From positions 1 through 64,000 of the forward strand of contig JAQERH010000002.1 in the NCBI GenBank assembly GCA_027698105.1: a stretch of DNA of 64,000 nt. Reading direction: 5' to 3'. Origin of the DNA: Lachnospiraceae bacterium AM93-12TA (lineage in GTDB: Bacteria > Bacillota > Clostridia > Lachnospirales > Lachnospiraceae). Both the position numbers and the translations under genes were made by a program. Positions 40,939 through 50,109 of this stretch are shown here, piece by piece (positions within the stretch are counted from its first letter, which is position 1; each line of letters starts with the position of its first letter). The notes beneath the pieces were generated by a model. The model ran no database searches. It saw nothing but the letters and a program-made list of their open reading frames with translations, and had not been told where the DNA came from.

Positions 40939-43029
40939 ATGTATCACGAAAATGAACTCAGAAAGCTTTATGAGCGGATAAAAGCGCAGTATCCGCAGTA
41001 TGAACTGGAATTTGCAGGAGACCGTCTGACCGTAACCAGGCTTCATGGCCAGGCGGAGGTGAACCAGGAAGGCGCAACGCTTTATGTAAACGGAGCGCTG
41101 TATGACCAGTTCACCAGTGAAGAAGCAGACAATCCGGACGATCTGTATGAGCTGCTGGAATTGTTCTTCCTGGAGCTTCAGGATCTGGGCATGAAGTGTG
41201 GAAATGAAACCTATATTGCCGCACAGAAAAAAGCGTCTCAGCGGGGTACACGCTTTATGCTGCTCGTAAGTGTGATCGTTACTGCCTGCATGATTGCACT
41301 GCTTGTAACCCGGCACTGGCAGTGGATGCTTCCAGTCTTTGTGCTTCCCGCTGTAGCCTTTGTGCCGTTAGCCCTGATCCACAGACATACGTTTCAAACC
41401 AGCTGGATCTGTCCGGCATGCGGCCAGCCGCTGCCATTGGCTGGAAAAAGCCGTTTCCCCCAAATGGAGTATGTGCCTCAGTGTCCTCACTGCGGACAGA
41501 TACTGGAACAGGCGCCAAAACTGGAACCGATTCATCTGGAAGAGGATGCACCGAACAAACCTCTGGCTCCTGCTCTCGATCTGCCTGCTCCCGGAAAAAA
41601 ATGGCCCTGCCTGACAGCTGGGGGGATCACCATTGCCATATCTTTGCTCCTGCTTCCGCTTCTTTTTGTCTCAGACGAACCACTGGATCCGTTGGGCATA
41701 GCAGCAGCGGTACTGCTCCTGATGGGGCTTTTGGGGCTGGGACTGATATTATTGCTGCGCCGACATACTGAACCGGAGGAAACAAGACAACCTCTTGTTA
41801 TTGTGAGGGAACGAATATTTGTCACCGTTTTGGGAATGATTCTATGGTTTCTCAGTTTCATTATGATGATCCTTTCCGTCATTGTGGCTGGAACCCCTCC
41901 ATTTGAACCTGCCTGCGTATTTGTGCTGCTCGCCATTGGTCTGCCTTTCATGCTTCTTGGAATCTGGATGCTGCTGGCAGGACGAAACAGAACTCTGTTT
42001 GTGTTTTGTGATCATTCCCTTCTCTACATCAGCAGCTGGGGCAAACGAAAAGAATTTGCGCCGGGGCAGGTGGTTTCTGTTCGGCTGACTGCCAGTCGTT
42101 CAATCCATTTGCTGGACAGGAATGGAAAAAAATTAGTATCTGTGGAAACCAATATGAGAGGAATTCCACGTCTTGCTGAATGGATTGAAAGTGCTGACCT
42201 CACGGCTGTATTGACTCCGGCTATGGAAAAACAGGCCCAGCAGGAAGCCAGAACAGAGGGCACGGTCCAGTGGCGTGAGGAATACCGCACCCATTGGCAT
42301 GACCATATCAAAACCATTCGACTGGGGATGTGGCTGGTTCTTGTTTTCTTTGCCATTGGCACGATTGCGCCCATTCCTCTGACTCTCTTTGCCGGTATAA
42401 AGTTCCGCACCGTGATGGCGGCAGCTGCCATTTGTCCGATTCCATTTTTTGTGTTCTGCCTGGTTTTTGCCCCGGTCCTGCTGCTTGATGATCAGCCTCA
42501 GCATGCCACCCCTGAATGGCGTGCCATGCATATCAAGCTGCCTCTCATTCCTGTGCTGCTTCTCGCTCTTCTCTATATGGGACAGGTTTATTACTTCTGG
42601 GACGACTGGGTGCTGCAGGAAACAGGAAACGGCTGGTTTTATCTGGTACGGATCCTTTTCATCGGGACATTGCTGACTGTGCTGATGATTATGCGTACTC
42701 CAAAACGGCTGCGGCTGGGAGCCGGACTTTTTATGGGAATGATCGGTTTCTGCTTTGCCTTGGGCTTTCATTATTATATCAATACAGCTCTCTGCGGTCC
42801 GGCCAGACACTATCCGGCAGTCATCTCAGACAGCCATGCGAAGGATCCGGATGACGAGGAAGATCACTTCACTTTGACGGTTATAATGGACGATGGCAGA
42901 GAAACTGATATTGCGGTTACAGAAAAAATATATAAACAGGCTGTCAGCGGAGAACCCCTGGAAACCTGCCACTGGGAAAGCCCTCTGGGAGTTGATTTTC
43001 TGGATATCCATGCGCCAAAGCAAAAATAA
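40939..43029 (+). CDS. Large multi-pass membrane protein with a zinc ribbon, function unknown
   Basis: A 696-residue protein I do not recognise. Order: cytosolic N-terminal domain (about 1-95), two hydrophobic segments (about 105-145), a four-Cys zinc ribbon (CPACGQPLP ... CPHCGQILE, about 152-190), two hydrophobic segments (about 210-265), a second pair (about 280-350), a soluble beta-like domain (about 355-435, GKRKEFAPGQVVSVRL), further membrane segments (about 460-620), and a short soluble tail. ATG 40939 has AAGGAG nine bases upstream; TTG 40933 is too close. It stands alone between tRNA-Ala and the ylxM promoter. Confidence 0.7.
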   Translation: MYHENELRKLYERIKAQYPQYELEFAGDRLTVTRLHGQAEVNQEGATLYVNGALYDQFTSEEADNPDDLYELLELFFLELQDLGMKCGNETYIAAQKKASQRGTRFMLLVSVIVTACMIALLVTRHWQWMLPVFVLPAVAFVPLALIHRHTFQTSWICPACGQPLPLAGKSRFPQMEYVPQCPHCGQILEQAPKLEPIHLEEDAPNKPLAPALDLPAPGKKWPCLTAGGITIAISLLLLPLLFVSDEPLDPLGIAAAVLLLMGLLGLGLILLLRRHTEPEETRQPLVIVRERIFVTVLGMILWFLSFIMMILSVIVAGTPPFEPACVFVLLAIGLPFMLLGIWMLLAGRNRTLFVFCDHSLLYISSWGKRKEFAPGQVVSVRLTASRSIHLLDRNGKKLVSVETNMRGIPRLAEWIESADLTAVLTPAMEKQAQQEARTEGTVQWREEYRTHWHDHIKTIRLGMWLVLVFFAIGTIAPIPLTLFAGIKFRTVMAAAAICPIPFFVFCLVFAPVLLLDDQPQHATPEWRAMHIKLPLIPVLLLALLYMGQVYYFWDDWVLQETGNGWFYLVRILFIGTLLTVLMIMRTPKRLRLGAGLFMGMIGFCFALGFHYYINTALCGPARHYPAVISDSHAKDPDDEEDHFTLTVIMDDGRETDIAVTEKIYKQAVSGEPLETCHWESPLGVDFLDIHAPKQK

Positions 43030-43083
43030 AAAAGTCTTTCTGCCACATCAATAAAAGAACATAAGTTCGTAAAGAAAAAATAC

Positions 43084-43112
43084 TTGACACCCTGGCCGGC
43101 CTATGATATTAT
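43084..43112 (+). promoter_or_regulatory. Promoter of the ylxM-ffh cluster
   Basis: Perfect TTGACA (43084-43089), 17-nt spacer, TATTAT (43107-43112). The start would fall near 43119, leaving a leader of only about 11 nt that is almost entirely the SD sequence. Confidence 0.85.
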
Positions 43113-43129
43113 AATGCAGGTGATTGGAA

Positions 43130-43471
43130 ATGGAAAAAATTGTGGAACAGACATTGCTTTATGATTTCTATGGCGAGCTGCTGACAGACCACCAGAAAGA
43201 AATCTATGAAGATGCAGTGTTTAACGATTTGTCTCTCAGCGAGATTGCCGATGAACAGGGAATCAGCCGTCAGGGCGTTCACGATCTGATTAAGAGATGT
43301 GACCGGACTTTAGGCGGATACGAGAGAAAGCTTCAGCTGATTCACAAATTTCAGCAGACCAGAGAGCTGGTAGCAGAAATTCATAAGCTGACCAAACAGT
43401 TTAAGGAAACAGGAGATGAAGCTTTCATCGACCGGATTGGAGAGATTTCCAGTGACATTATTAAGCTGTAG
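43130..43471 (+). CDS. ylxM: YlxM/p13-family helix-turn-helix protein
   Basis: A 113-residue sigma-70 region 4-like HTH protein; the LSLSEIADEQGISRQGVHDLIKR core is diagnostic of YlxM, read here in two parts. In other bacteria it accompanies ffh and may modulate SRP or its expression. The frame opens earlier at TTG 43124, but ATG 43130 fits AGGTGA (43118-43123). ffh starts 36 nt after its stop. Confidence 0.88.
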   Translation: MEKIVEQTLLYDFYGELLTDHQKEIYEDAVFNDLSLSEIADEQGISRQGVHDLIKRCDRTLGGYERKLQLIHKFQQTRELVAEIHKLTKQFKETGDEAFIDRIGEISSDIIKL

Positions 43472-43506
43472 TGACAGAATACTGTGACAGGACAGGAGGT
43501 TTCCGG

Positions 43507-44865
43507 ATGGCTTTTGAGAGCCTTGCAGACAAACTGCAGAATGTATTTAAAAATCTGACTGGAAAAGGCCGTCTGTCAGAGGCTGATGTAAAGGCTGGGC
43601 TCAGGGAAGTCAAGATGGCTTTGCTGGAAGCAGATGTCAGCTTTAAAGTAGTAAAGCAGTTTATCAATTCTGTGCAGGAGAGGGCAGTGGGACAGGATGT
43701 CTTAAACGGTCTGAATCCAGGACAGATGGTAATAAAAATTGTAAATGAAGAGCTGGTAAAGCTGATGGGCTCCGAGATGACGGAGATTGCCTTAAAACCT
43801 GCGAATGAGATTACAGTCATTATGATGGCCGGACTTCAGGGTGCAGGTAAGACGACTACCACAGCTAAGATTGCCGGAAAGCTCAAGGCAAAGGGCAGAA
43901 AACCTCTGCTTGCAGCCTGTGATATTTATCGTCCGGCAGCTATCGACCAACTGAGAATCAACGGTGAAAAGCAGGGCGTTCCTGTATTTTCTATGGGAAC
44001 AGGCCATAAGCCGGTAAACATTGCCAAGGCAGCCATTGAACACGCAGCCAAAAACGGCGATAATGTGGTGATTCTCGATACCGCCGGCCGTCTTCACATT
44101 GATGAAGATATGATGAACGAGCTGGTGGAAATCAAAGAACAGATAGCAGTGGATCAGACTCTTCTGATTGTAGATGCCATGACAGGACAGGATGCAGTAA
44201 ATGTTGCAGGTATGTTCAACGATAAGATTGGCATTGACGGCGTTGTTCTGACTAAGATGGACGGCGACACACGAGGCGGAGCGGCCCTTTCAATTAAGGC
44301 AGTAACCGGAAAGCCGATTCTCTATGTGGGAATGGGCGAGAAGCTCTCTGATTTAGAGCAGTTTTATCCGGAACGTATGGCCTCCCGAATTCTGGGAATG
44401 GGCGATATCATGTCCATTATTGATAAGGCAACTGCTGTAATTGATGAGGAGAAAGCAAAGGCACTTTCTCAGAAAATTAAGAAAGCCGAATTTGATTATA
44501 ACGATTTCTTAGACCAGATGCACCAGATTAAAAAAATGGGCGGCATGGCCAGCATTATGAATATGATGCCGGGCATGAACCAGCTGAAAGGTGTGGATCT
44601 GGACGGCAATGAAAAGATGATGGATCGGGTAGAGGCGATTATCCTCTCCATGACAAAGGAAGAGCGGGCCAATCCTGATTTGCTGAATCCTTCACGCAAG
44701 AAACGTATTGCCAAAGGAGCTGGCGTAGACATCGCAGAAGTCAATCGAATTGTTAAACAGTTCGAGCAGATGAAAAAAATGATGAAACAGCTGCCAGGTA
44801 TGATGGGCGGCAAGCGCCGGGGCGGACTCGGCGGACTGATGGGAAAGATGAAACTTCCCTTTTAG
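43507..44865 (+). CDS. ffh: Signal recognition particle protein Ffh
   Basis: SRP54 GTPase, 452 residues: N domain (FESLADKLQNVFKNL), G domain with GLQGAGKTTTTAKIA, DTAGRLHIDEDMM, TKMDGDTRGGAA, and a Met-rich M domain from about 300 (MGGMASIMNMMPGMNQ) that binds signal peptides and 4.5S RNA. ATG 43507 follows AGGAGG. It works with FtsY (29.3 kb). First product of the classical ffh-rpsP cluster. Confidence 0.97.
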   Translation: MAFESLADKLQNVFKNLTGKGRLSEADVKAGLREVKMALLEADVSFKVVKQFINSVQERAVGQDVLNGLNPGQMVIKIVNEELVKLMGSEMTEIALKPANEITVIMMAGLQGAGKTTTTAKIAGKLKAKGRKPLLAACDIYRPAAIDQLRINGEKQGVPVFSMGTGHKPVNIAKAAIEHAAKNGDNVVILDTAGRLHIDEDMMNELVEIKEQIAVDQTLLIVDAMTGQDAVNVAGMFNDKIGIDGVVLTKMDGDTRGGAALSIKAVTGKPILYVGMGEKLSDLEQFYPERMASRILGMGDIMSIIDKATAVIDEEKAKALSQKIKKAEFDYNDFLDQMHQIKKMGGMASIMNMMPGMNQLKGVDLDGNEKMMDRVEAIILSMTKEERANPDLLNPSRKKRIAKGAGVDIAEVNRIVKQFEQMKKMMKQLPGMMGGKRRGGLGGLMGKMKLPF

Positions 44866-44953
44866 ACTTTTAGAATGATTTAGAATGAAATAGTTAGTAA
44901 ATGCAAAAGCATTTTCTATATAAGTTTCCAAATACACAAGGAGGTAAATTACA

Positions 44954-45193
44954 ATGGTAAAGATGAGACTGAAAAGAATGGGTCAGAAGAAGGCACCTTT
45001 CTATAGAATTGTCGTTGCAGATTCCAGATCCCCAAGAGACGGAAGATTCATCGAAGAGGTAGGCTACTATGATCCGAACACAGAGCCGAGCACCATCAAG
45101 ATCGATGAGGAAGCTGCTAAGAAGTGGTTAGCAACAGGCGCTCAGCCAACAGAGACTGTTGGAAAGCTTTTAAAAATCGCTGGTATCCAGTAA
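44954..45193 (+). CDS. rpsP: Ribosomal protein bS16
   Basis: A 79-residue S16: [37 protein letters not shown]. Small-subunit assembly protein. AAGGAGG precedes ATG, as expected for high expression. A strong hairpin follows, then khpA. Confidence 0.97.
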   Translation: MVKMRLKRMGQKKAPFYRIVVADSRSPRDGRFIEEVGYYDPNTEPSTIKIDEEAAKKWLATGAQPTETVGKLLKIAGIQ

Positions 45194-45202
45194 ATAGCTT
45201 GT

Positions 45203-45236
45203 ATGAAAAATGCCTTTTTAAGGCATTTTTCATAGG
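45203..45236 (+). terminator. Hairpin between rpsP and khpA (terminator/attenuator)
   Basis: ATGAAAAATGCCTT (45203-45216) and AAGGCATTTTTCAT (45220-45233): a perfect 14-bp stem with a 3-nt loop and T5 inside the 3' arm. Partial termination would give more bS16 than KhpA. Confidence 0.7.
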
Positions 45237-45277
45237 CCGGCTTCGGAGCTCCGAGTGCGGTCTGCGAGGTGAATGGT

Positions 45278-45505
45278 ATGAAAGAATTAGTGGAAGTGAT
45301 TGCAAAAGCGCTGGTAGACAACCCAGATGAGGTTGCAGTTACAGAATCTGTAAAAGATGACGAGATTGTAGTTGAGCTGACAGTCGCTTCTTCCGATATG
45401 GGTAAGGTGATTGGAAAACAGGGCAGAATTGCAAAAGCGATCCGCTCCGTTGTGAAAGCAGCCGCATCAAAAGAAGATAAGAAAGTTATTGTAGAGATTC
45501 AGTAA
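45278..45505 (+). CDS. khpA: KH-domain RNA-binding protein KhpA
   Basis: A 75-residue single KH domain (YlqC/KhpA). The GxxG-type loop is visible in GKVIGKQGRIAKAIRSVV. KhpA pairs with KhpB (Jag) in RNA regulation in other Firmicutes. Start ATG 45278 follows GAGGTGA. Located between rpsP and rimM as usual. Confidence 0.95.
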   Translation: MKELVEVIAKALVDNPDEVAVTESVKDDEIVVELTVASSDMGKVIGKQGRIAKAIRSVVKAAASKEDKKVIVEIQ

Positions 45506-45508
45506 CGA

Positions 45509-45545
45509 AGAAGCCGCCGGCCTTCATGGTAGACGGCTTTTGTTA
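45509..45545 (+). terminator. Weak hairpin between khpA and rimM
   Basis: AAGCCG near 45509 pairs with CGGCTT near 45535, with mismatches inside, then TTTGTTATTT. It overlaps the region just upstream of rimM; a leaky attenuator is plausible. Confidence 0.5.
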
Positions 45546-45566
45546 TTTCAGAAAATGGAGACGACT

Positions 45567-46079
45567 ATGGAACAGTTTTTACGGGTAGGTGTTATTACCT
45601 CTCCCCACGGTATCCGCGGCGAGGTAAAAATATTTCCTACAACCGATGATATAAACCGATTTAAAAAACTGAAGGAAGTATATCTGGACACAGGAAAAGA
45701 ACAGCTTTCCCTCCACGTGGAACAGGTAAAGTTTTTTAAGGGAATGGTAATTTTAAAATTCAAGGAATTTAACAGCATCAACGAGGTGGAGCCATTCCGC
45801 AAAAAGGATCTTCTCGTATCCAGAGAGCATGCAGTTAAACTGGCTCCCAATGAGAATTTTATTGTGGATCTGATCGGACTTTCTGTGGTAACTGACGAGG
45901 GAGAAGAATTTGGAACTGTAAAGGATGTTCTTCAGACAGGCGCCAACGACGTCTATGTAATTACGGGAAAAGATGGTAAGGAATACCTGTTCCCCTCTAT
46001 CAAGGAATGTATTCTGGATGTGAACCTGGATGAGGGACAGGTTCTGGTGCATATTTTAGACGGCCTTTTGGATCTGTAA
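45567..46079 (+). CDS. rimM: 16S rRNA processing protein RimM
   Basis: 30S maturation factor of 170 residues: RVGVITSPHGIRGEVKI opens the N-terminal beta-barrel, and the C-terminal PRC-barrel has GLSVVTDEGEEFG and YLFPSIKECI. It binds uS19 in assembling 30S. ATG 45567 fits GGAG; earlier in-frame starts are weaker. A terminator stem overlaps its last codons. Confidence 0.95.
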   Translation: MEQFLRVGVITSPHGIRGEVKIFPTTDDINRFKKLKEVYLDTGKEQLSLHVEQVKFFKGMVILKFKEFNSINEVEPFRKKDLLVSREHAVKLAPNENFIVDLIGLSVVTDEGEEFGTVKDVLQTGANDVYVITGKDGKEYLFPSIKECILDVNLDEGQVLVHILDGLLDL

Positions 46080-46099
46080 AGCTCCCAGGCCGTCTTTTT
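46058..46099 (+). terminator. Terminator overlapping the rimM stop codon
   Basis: AGACGGCC (46058-46065, inside rimM) and GGCCGTCT (46088-46095) form an 8-bp stem followed by TTTTT. Ribosomes finishing rimM would melt the stem, so termination may depend on rimM translation. Confidence 0.6.
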
Positions 46100-46114
46100 A
46101 AACAGGAGGAAATG

Positions 46115-47590
46115 ATGAATTATCATATACTGACCTTATTTCCACAGATGATTATGGACGGACTAAACAACAGCATCCTCGGCCGTGCCATGGAAAAAGG
46201 ACTGATTTCGGCAGATGCAGTGAATATTCGGGATTTTTCACAGGATAAGCACAATCATGTAGATGATTATCCCTACGGCGGCGGCGCCGGCATGGTCATG
46301 CAGGCTGGCCCTGTGGTTTCTGCCTATGAAGATCTAGCCGCCCGTCTGGGAAAACGGCCCAGAGTCATCTATATGACTCCCCAGGGGCAGGTGTTCAGCC
46401 AGAAAATTGCTGAAGAACTGGCTAAAGAGGAAGATCTTGTTTTTCTCTGCGGCCACTATGAGGGAATCGATGAACGGGCCTTGGATTTAATTGTAACTGA
46501 TTATCTGTCCATTGGAGATTACGTTTTAACAGGCGGCGAACTTCCGGCTATGGTGATGATCGACTGTATTTCCCGTCTCGTTCCAGGCGTATTAAATAAT
46601 GATGAATCGGCAGAATTTGAATCCTTCCATGACAATCTTCTGGAATATCCTCAGTATACCCGGCCTGAAGTTTTTCAGGGAATACGGGTTCCTCAGGTGC
46701 TGTTAAATGGGGATCACAAAAAAATTGACGTCTGGAGAAGAGAACAGTCCATACGAAGAACTATTAAGCGGCGTCCGGAACTGATGGAGGATGCCTGTCT
46801 GACAGAGGCTGAACAGAAATTTGCAGATTCTGTATTCCGCGAACAGGAAACCCTGCGCCGCTCCTCCTATCAGGTTATAAGCCTGGATCTGTTTCAGACC
46901 CTTGCTGATGTTAATGCCAGAATTCCGGAAATCTGGAAAGAAATCCTGGGAGAGCATTACACAGACCGGCGGGCCAGGGCAGGAGCGGAAGCCATTGTGA
47001 GTGCCTACCCTAAGGTATTAAAGAAATCTTTTTCTGAGGATGGATTCTGTGATATGGAGGAAATATACCGCCGCTGCGCCAGGGAAGCCCTGCGTATTAC
47101 AGGCTTTGGAAACGGTTCTTTTTCTGTATCAGAGGAGAAGATGGTCCGGGTGATCCTTGAAAACCACAGCCTGGCTCCCCTTTACGAGGATACGGTTTCT
47201 GCTCTTGCAGAGCTTGGAACCCATTTTCGCCTCGTTCTTTCCAGCGATTCCAGCCCTCTTATGGCTGAAGGTGTTCTGAAGCGTCTGCAGGAGGCTGGAA
47301 TCACCTTCGAAAAGGTCTTTTTATCAGATGAACTGAAGGCATACAAAAACGGCCCGGATCGGAGATTCTTTTCTGCTGTCTGTACAGAGTTAGGGGTGAA
47401 GCCGGAGGAAATTCTTCATATTGGAGACAGCTTAAGCGATATTTCAGGAGCCTCTAAAAGCGGCATTCACAGCTGCCTGATTAACCGGGACTACCGCCCT
47501 TATAAAGGAAAAACACAGCCAGATTACAGAATTAACGGTTTGAGGGAACTTGTGACACTGCTCAGACCGCTTTGTAAATCTTTTTCGTAA
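46115..47590 (+). CDS. trmD: tRNA (guanine37-N1)-methyltransferase TrmD fused to a HAD-like domain
   Basis: Residues 1-245 are a full TrmD, the SAM-dependent m1G37 methyltransferase: YGGGAGMVMQ, CGHYEGIDERAL, SIGDYVLTGGELPA and IDCISRLVPGVL are all present. From about residue 250 a HAD-superfamily domain follows: motif I SLDLFQTLAD (Asp258), motif II LVLSSDSS, motif III Lys in DELKAYKNG, motif IV ILHIGDSLSD. Motif I lacks the second Asp of phosphatases and resembles dehalogenase-type HADs. TrmD is normally about 240 residues, so the extension doubles it. Start ATG 46115 fits AGGAGG better than ATG 46112. Confidence 0.9.
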   Translation: MNYHILTLFPQMIMDGLNNSILGRAMEKGLISADAVNIRDFSQDKHNHVDDYPYGGGAGMVMQAGPVVSAYEDLAARLGKRPRVIYMTPQGQVFSQKIAEELAKEEDLVFLCGHYEGIDERALDLIVTDYLSIGDYVLTGGELPAMVMIDCISRLVPGVLNNDESAEFESFHDNLLEYPQYTRPEVFQGIRVPQVLLNGDHKKIDVWRREQSIRRTIKRRPELMEDACLTEAEQKFADSVFREQETLRRSSYQVISLDLFQTLADVNARIPEIWKEILGEHYTDRRARAGAEAIVSAYPKVLKKSFSEDGFCDMEEIYRRCAREALRITGFGNGSFSVSEEKMVRVILENHSLAPLYEDTVSALAELGTHFRLVLSSDSSPLMAEGVLKRLQEAGITFEKVFLSDELKAYKNGPDRRFFSAVCTELGVKPEEILHIGDSLSDISGASKSGIHSCLINRDYRPYKGKTQPDYRINGLRELVTLLRPLCKSFS

Positions 47591-47607
47591 ATAACCGGAA
47601 AAAAGCC

Positions 47608-47636
47608 TTGCAGAAACGGACAATTTATGATAAAAT
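47608..47636 (+). promoter_or_regulatory. Promoter of rplS
   Basis: TTGCAG (47608-47613), 17-nt spacer, TAAAAT (47631-47636). It gives rplS its own transcript with a leader of about 77 nt, which is A/T-rich; an autoregulatory L19 leader cannot be confirmed by eye. Confidence 0.7.
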
Positions 47637-47719
47637 TTATATCTGTGAAATAGAGAGATGGTCCTCTGTTACGGATTATGTATTAAGAACATCAAAGATT
47701 TTAAAGGAGGTTCACTTAG

Positions 47720-48067
47720 ATGAACGAGATTATTAAGAACATTGAGAATGCACAGTTAAGAGCAGACGTTCCGGAGTTCCACGTAGGCGATACAGTTAAG
47801 GTATACGCTAAGATTAAAGAGGGAAACCGTGAGAGAATCCAGGTTTTCGAGGGAACTGTTATTAAGAGACAGAACGGCGGTATCCGTGAGACTTTCACAG
47901 TTAGAAAGAATTCTAACGGTGTTGGTGTTGAGAGAACATGGCCGGTACATTCTCCTTCCGTTGAGAACATTGAGGTAGTAAGACGCGGTAAAGTAAGAAG
48001 AGCTAAGTTAAACTACTTAAGAGACAGAGTCGGCAAAGCTGCTAAGGTAAAAGAGTTAGTTAAATAA
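47720..48067 (+). CDS. rplS: Ribosomal protein bL19
   Basis: A 115-residue L19: [41 protein letters not shown]. Large-subunit protein at the 30S-50S interface. AAGGAGG precedes ATG. Codon choice differs from neighbours in the way of highly expressed genes. Confidence 0.97.
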   Translation: MNEIIKNIENAQLRADVPEFHVGDTVKVYAKIKEGNRERIQVFEGTVIKRQNGGIRETFTVRKNSNGVGVERTWPVHSPSVENIEVVRRGKVRRAKLNYLRDRVGKAAKVKELVK

Positions 48068-48078
48068 TTCTTGCGATC

Positions 48079-48108
48079 AAAGGGACAATGAAAATTGTCC
48101 CTTTCTTT
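48079..48108 (+). terminator. Terminator after rplS
   Basis: AAAGGGACAAT (48079-48089) and ATTGTCCCTTT (48094-48104), 11 bp perfect, then CTTTGCTTT. Confidence 0.85.
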
Positions 48109-48175
48109 GCTTTATTAGGAAACTTCTTTATTTCAAAACAGAGAAAATCAAACAAACATCAGAGAGGACTGCACT

Positions 48176-49090
48176 ATGAATATACAATGGTACCCAGGCC
48201 ACATGACAAAAGCCAAGCGGGCAATGAAGGAGGACATCAAGCTGATTGATCTGGTGATCGAGCTGGTAGATGCCAGAATGCCCCTGGGAAGCCGCAACCC
48301 TGATATTGACGATCTTGCCAAGGGAAAGGGCCGTATGATTCTTCTGAATAAAGCCGATCTGGCAGATGAGAGGAAAAATGAACAGTGGACCGCATGGTTT
48401 AAGTCCCAGGGCTTTCATGTGGTAAAAATCAATGCCCGTACTGGTATGGGATTAAAGCAGATTACCCCCCTTGTTCAGGAAGCCTGCCGCGAAAAGATTG
48501 AACGGGATCGGCGCAGGGGCATTAAAAACCGTCCGGTCCGCGCCATGGTTGTAGGAATTCCTAATGTAGGAAAATCTACCTTCATTAATTCCTTTGCAGG
48601 AAAAGCCTGTGCAAAAACAGGAAATAAGCCTGGTGTCACAAAGGGAAATCAGTGGATTCGTCTGAATAAGACGCTGGAACTCTTAGATACACCTGGTATT
48701 CTGTGGCCCAAATTTGAAGATCAGGCGATTGGAATGAATCTGGCTTTTATTGGATCCATCAACGATGAAATTCTGGATAAGACAGAACTGGCTGCTGAAC
48801 TGACCTGTTTTTTGATGACCCACTACCGCAGCATGATGGAAGAGCGTTACCAGCTGGAAGCCGGAACAGACTATGAGCCCTACCAGGTACTGGAACAGAT
48901 TGCCAGGATCCGTGCCTGCCTGTTAAAGGGAAATGAGCTGGATATTAAGAAGGCTGCTAATCTGTTTCTGGATGATTTCCGAAGCGGAAAGCTGGGACGG
49001 ATTTCCCTGGAATTTCCGCCTGCCGGCCCGGATGACAGCAGCCGGATGACAGAAGAAGGGGCCGAGGAGGCACAGCATGAGAACGCTTAA
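48176..49090 (+). CDS. rbgA: Ribosome biogenesis GTPase RbgA (YlqF)
   Basis: Circularly permuted GTPase needed for late 50S assembly, 304 residues. G4 (NKADL) precedes G1 ([14 protein letters not shown]) and G3 ([11 protein letters not shown]), the diagnostic permuted order. The N-terminus [17 protein letters not shown] is typical. Its last 14 nt overlap rnhB, so the two are translationally coupled. Confidence 0.96.
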   Translation: MNIQWYPGHMTKAKRAMKEDIKLIDLVIELVDARMPLGSRNPDIDDLAKGKGRMILLNKADLADERKNEQWTAWFKSQGFHVVKINARTGMGLKQITPLVQEACREKIERDRRRGIKNRPVRAMVVGIPNVGKSTFINSFAGKACAKTGNKPGVTKGNQWIRLNKTLELLDTPGILWPKFEDQAIGMNLAFIGSINDEILDKTELAAELTCFLMTHYRSMMEERYQLEAGTDYEPYQVLEQIARIRACLLKGNELDIKKAANLFLDDFRSGKLGRISLEFPPAGPDDSSRMTEEGAEEAQHENA

Positions 49091-49739
49091 AGGTGAAAAA
49101 CTGGAGCAGGAGCTTCTCCGCCTGGAAGCCATGAAGGAATATGAGCGTAAATATGGATCAGGGGCTGTTGTCTGCGGCATCGATGAGGCAGGACGGGGGC
49201 CTCTGGCCGGTCCGGTAGTTGCCGGGGCCTGTATCCTGCCTGAAGACTGTCAGATTCTCTATCTTAACGATTCTAAAAAACTCTCAGAAAAGCGCAGGGA
49301 AGCCCTGTTTGAAGAGATAAAGGAAAAGGCTGTAGCTTTTGGGATAGGAATTGTCAGCCCGGCTGTTATTGACGAGATCAATATTCTCCAGGCCACCTAC
49401 GAGGCTATGCGTCAGGCTGTCAGCAAACTTCCGTCTGTTCCTGATATTTTTCTGAATGACGCAGTCATTATACCTGGAATTGAGGAAAGCCGTCAGGTGA
49501 AAATTATCAAGGGAGATGCCAAAAGTGTGTCTATTGCAGCGGCCAGTATTCTGGCCAAGGTGACCAGGGATCATATGATGACAGAATACGACAGACTCTA
49601 TCCTCAGTATGGCTTTGCAAAGCACAAAGGATATGGAACAAAAGCCCATTTAGACGCTATCCGTCAGTACGGTATGTGTCCGATCCACAGAAGAAGCTTT
49701 CTGAAAAAATTTCAGGAGCGGGAGGGCGCCAATGGCTGA
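49077..49739 (+). CDS. rnhB: Ribonuclease HII
   Basis: Removes ribonucleotides from DNA/RNA hybrids. 220 residues; [17 protein letters not shown] carries the first catalytic DE pair, ND in LNDSKKLS the next, and [19 protein letters not shown] the later acidic site. Overlaps rbgA upstream and yraN downstream (8 nt). Confidence 0.96.
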   Translation: MRTLKGEKLEQELLRLEAMKEYERKYGSGAVVCGIDEAGRGPLAGPVVAGACILPEDCQILYLNDSKKLSEKRREALFEEIKEKAVAFGIGIVSPAVIDEINILQATYEAMRQAVSKLPSVPDIFLNDAVIIPGIEESRQVKIIKGDAKSVSIAAASILAKVTRDHMMTEYDRLYPQYGFAKHKGYGTKAHLDAIRQYGMCPIHRRSFLKKFQEREGANG

Positions 49740-50088
49740 TACTGCCAATCGAAGAGCAGTGGGAGCGTGTTTCGAAGAACTGGCGGCCAGATACCTGGAG
49801 AAACAGGGATACTCTATTTTAGAGCGGAATTTTTCCAGCCGATATGGTGAAATCGATTTAATTGCAAAAGACAAAGACACGATTGTTTTTGTGGAAGTTA
49901 AATACCGGTCCAGCATTTCTGCCGGGGATCCGGCGGAGGCCGTAACGGCACGAAAGCAGGAGAGAATCCGAAAAACAGCCCAGTATTATCTCTGCAGACA
50001 CCAGATTTCTGAGAGTGTTCCCTGCCGTTTTGACGTGGCAGCAGTGCTGGGTTCCCAAATCCGGCTGATCAAAAATGCTTTTTACTAG
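49732..50088 (+). CDS. yraN: YraN-family (UPF0102) nuclease-fold protein
   Basis: A 118-residue protein with the PD-(D/E)xK-like core of UPF0102: [22 protein letters not shown]. Function is not firmly established; nuclease activity is inferred from fold. It follows rnhB directly, the conserved order. Confidence 0.92.
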   Translation: MADTANRRAVGACFEELAARYLEKQGYSILERNFSSRYGEIDLIAKDKDTIVFVEVKYRSSISAGDPAEAVTARKQERIRKTAQYYLCRHQISESVPCRFDVAAVLGSQIRLIKNAFY

Positions 50089-50109
50089 ATGAAATTCAAG
50101 GAGAAACGG

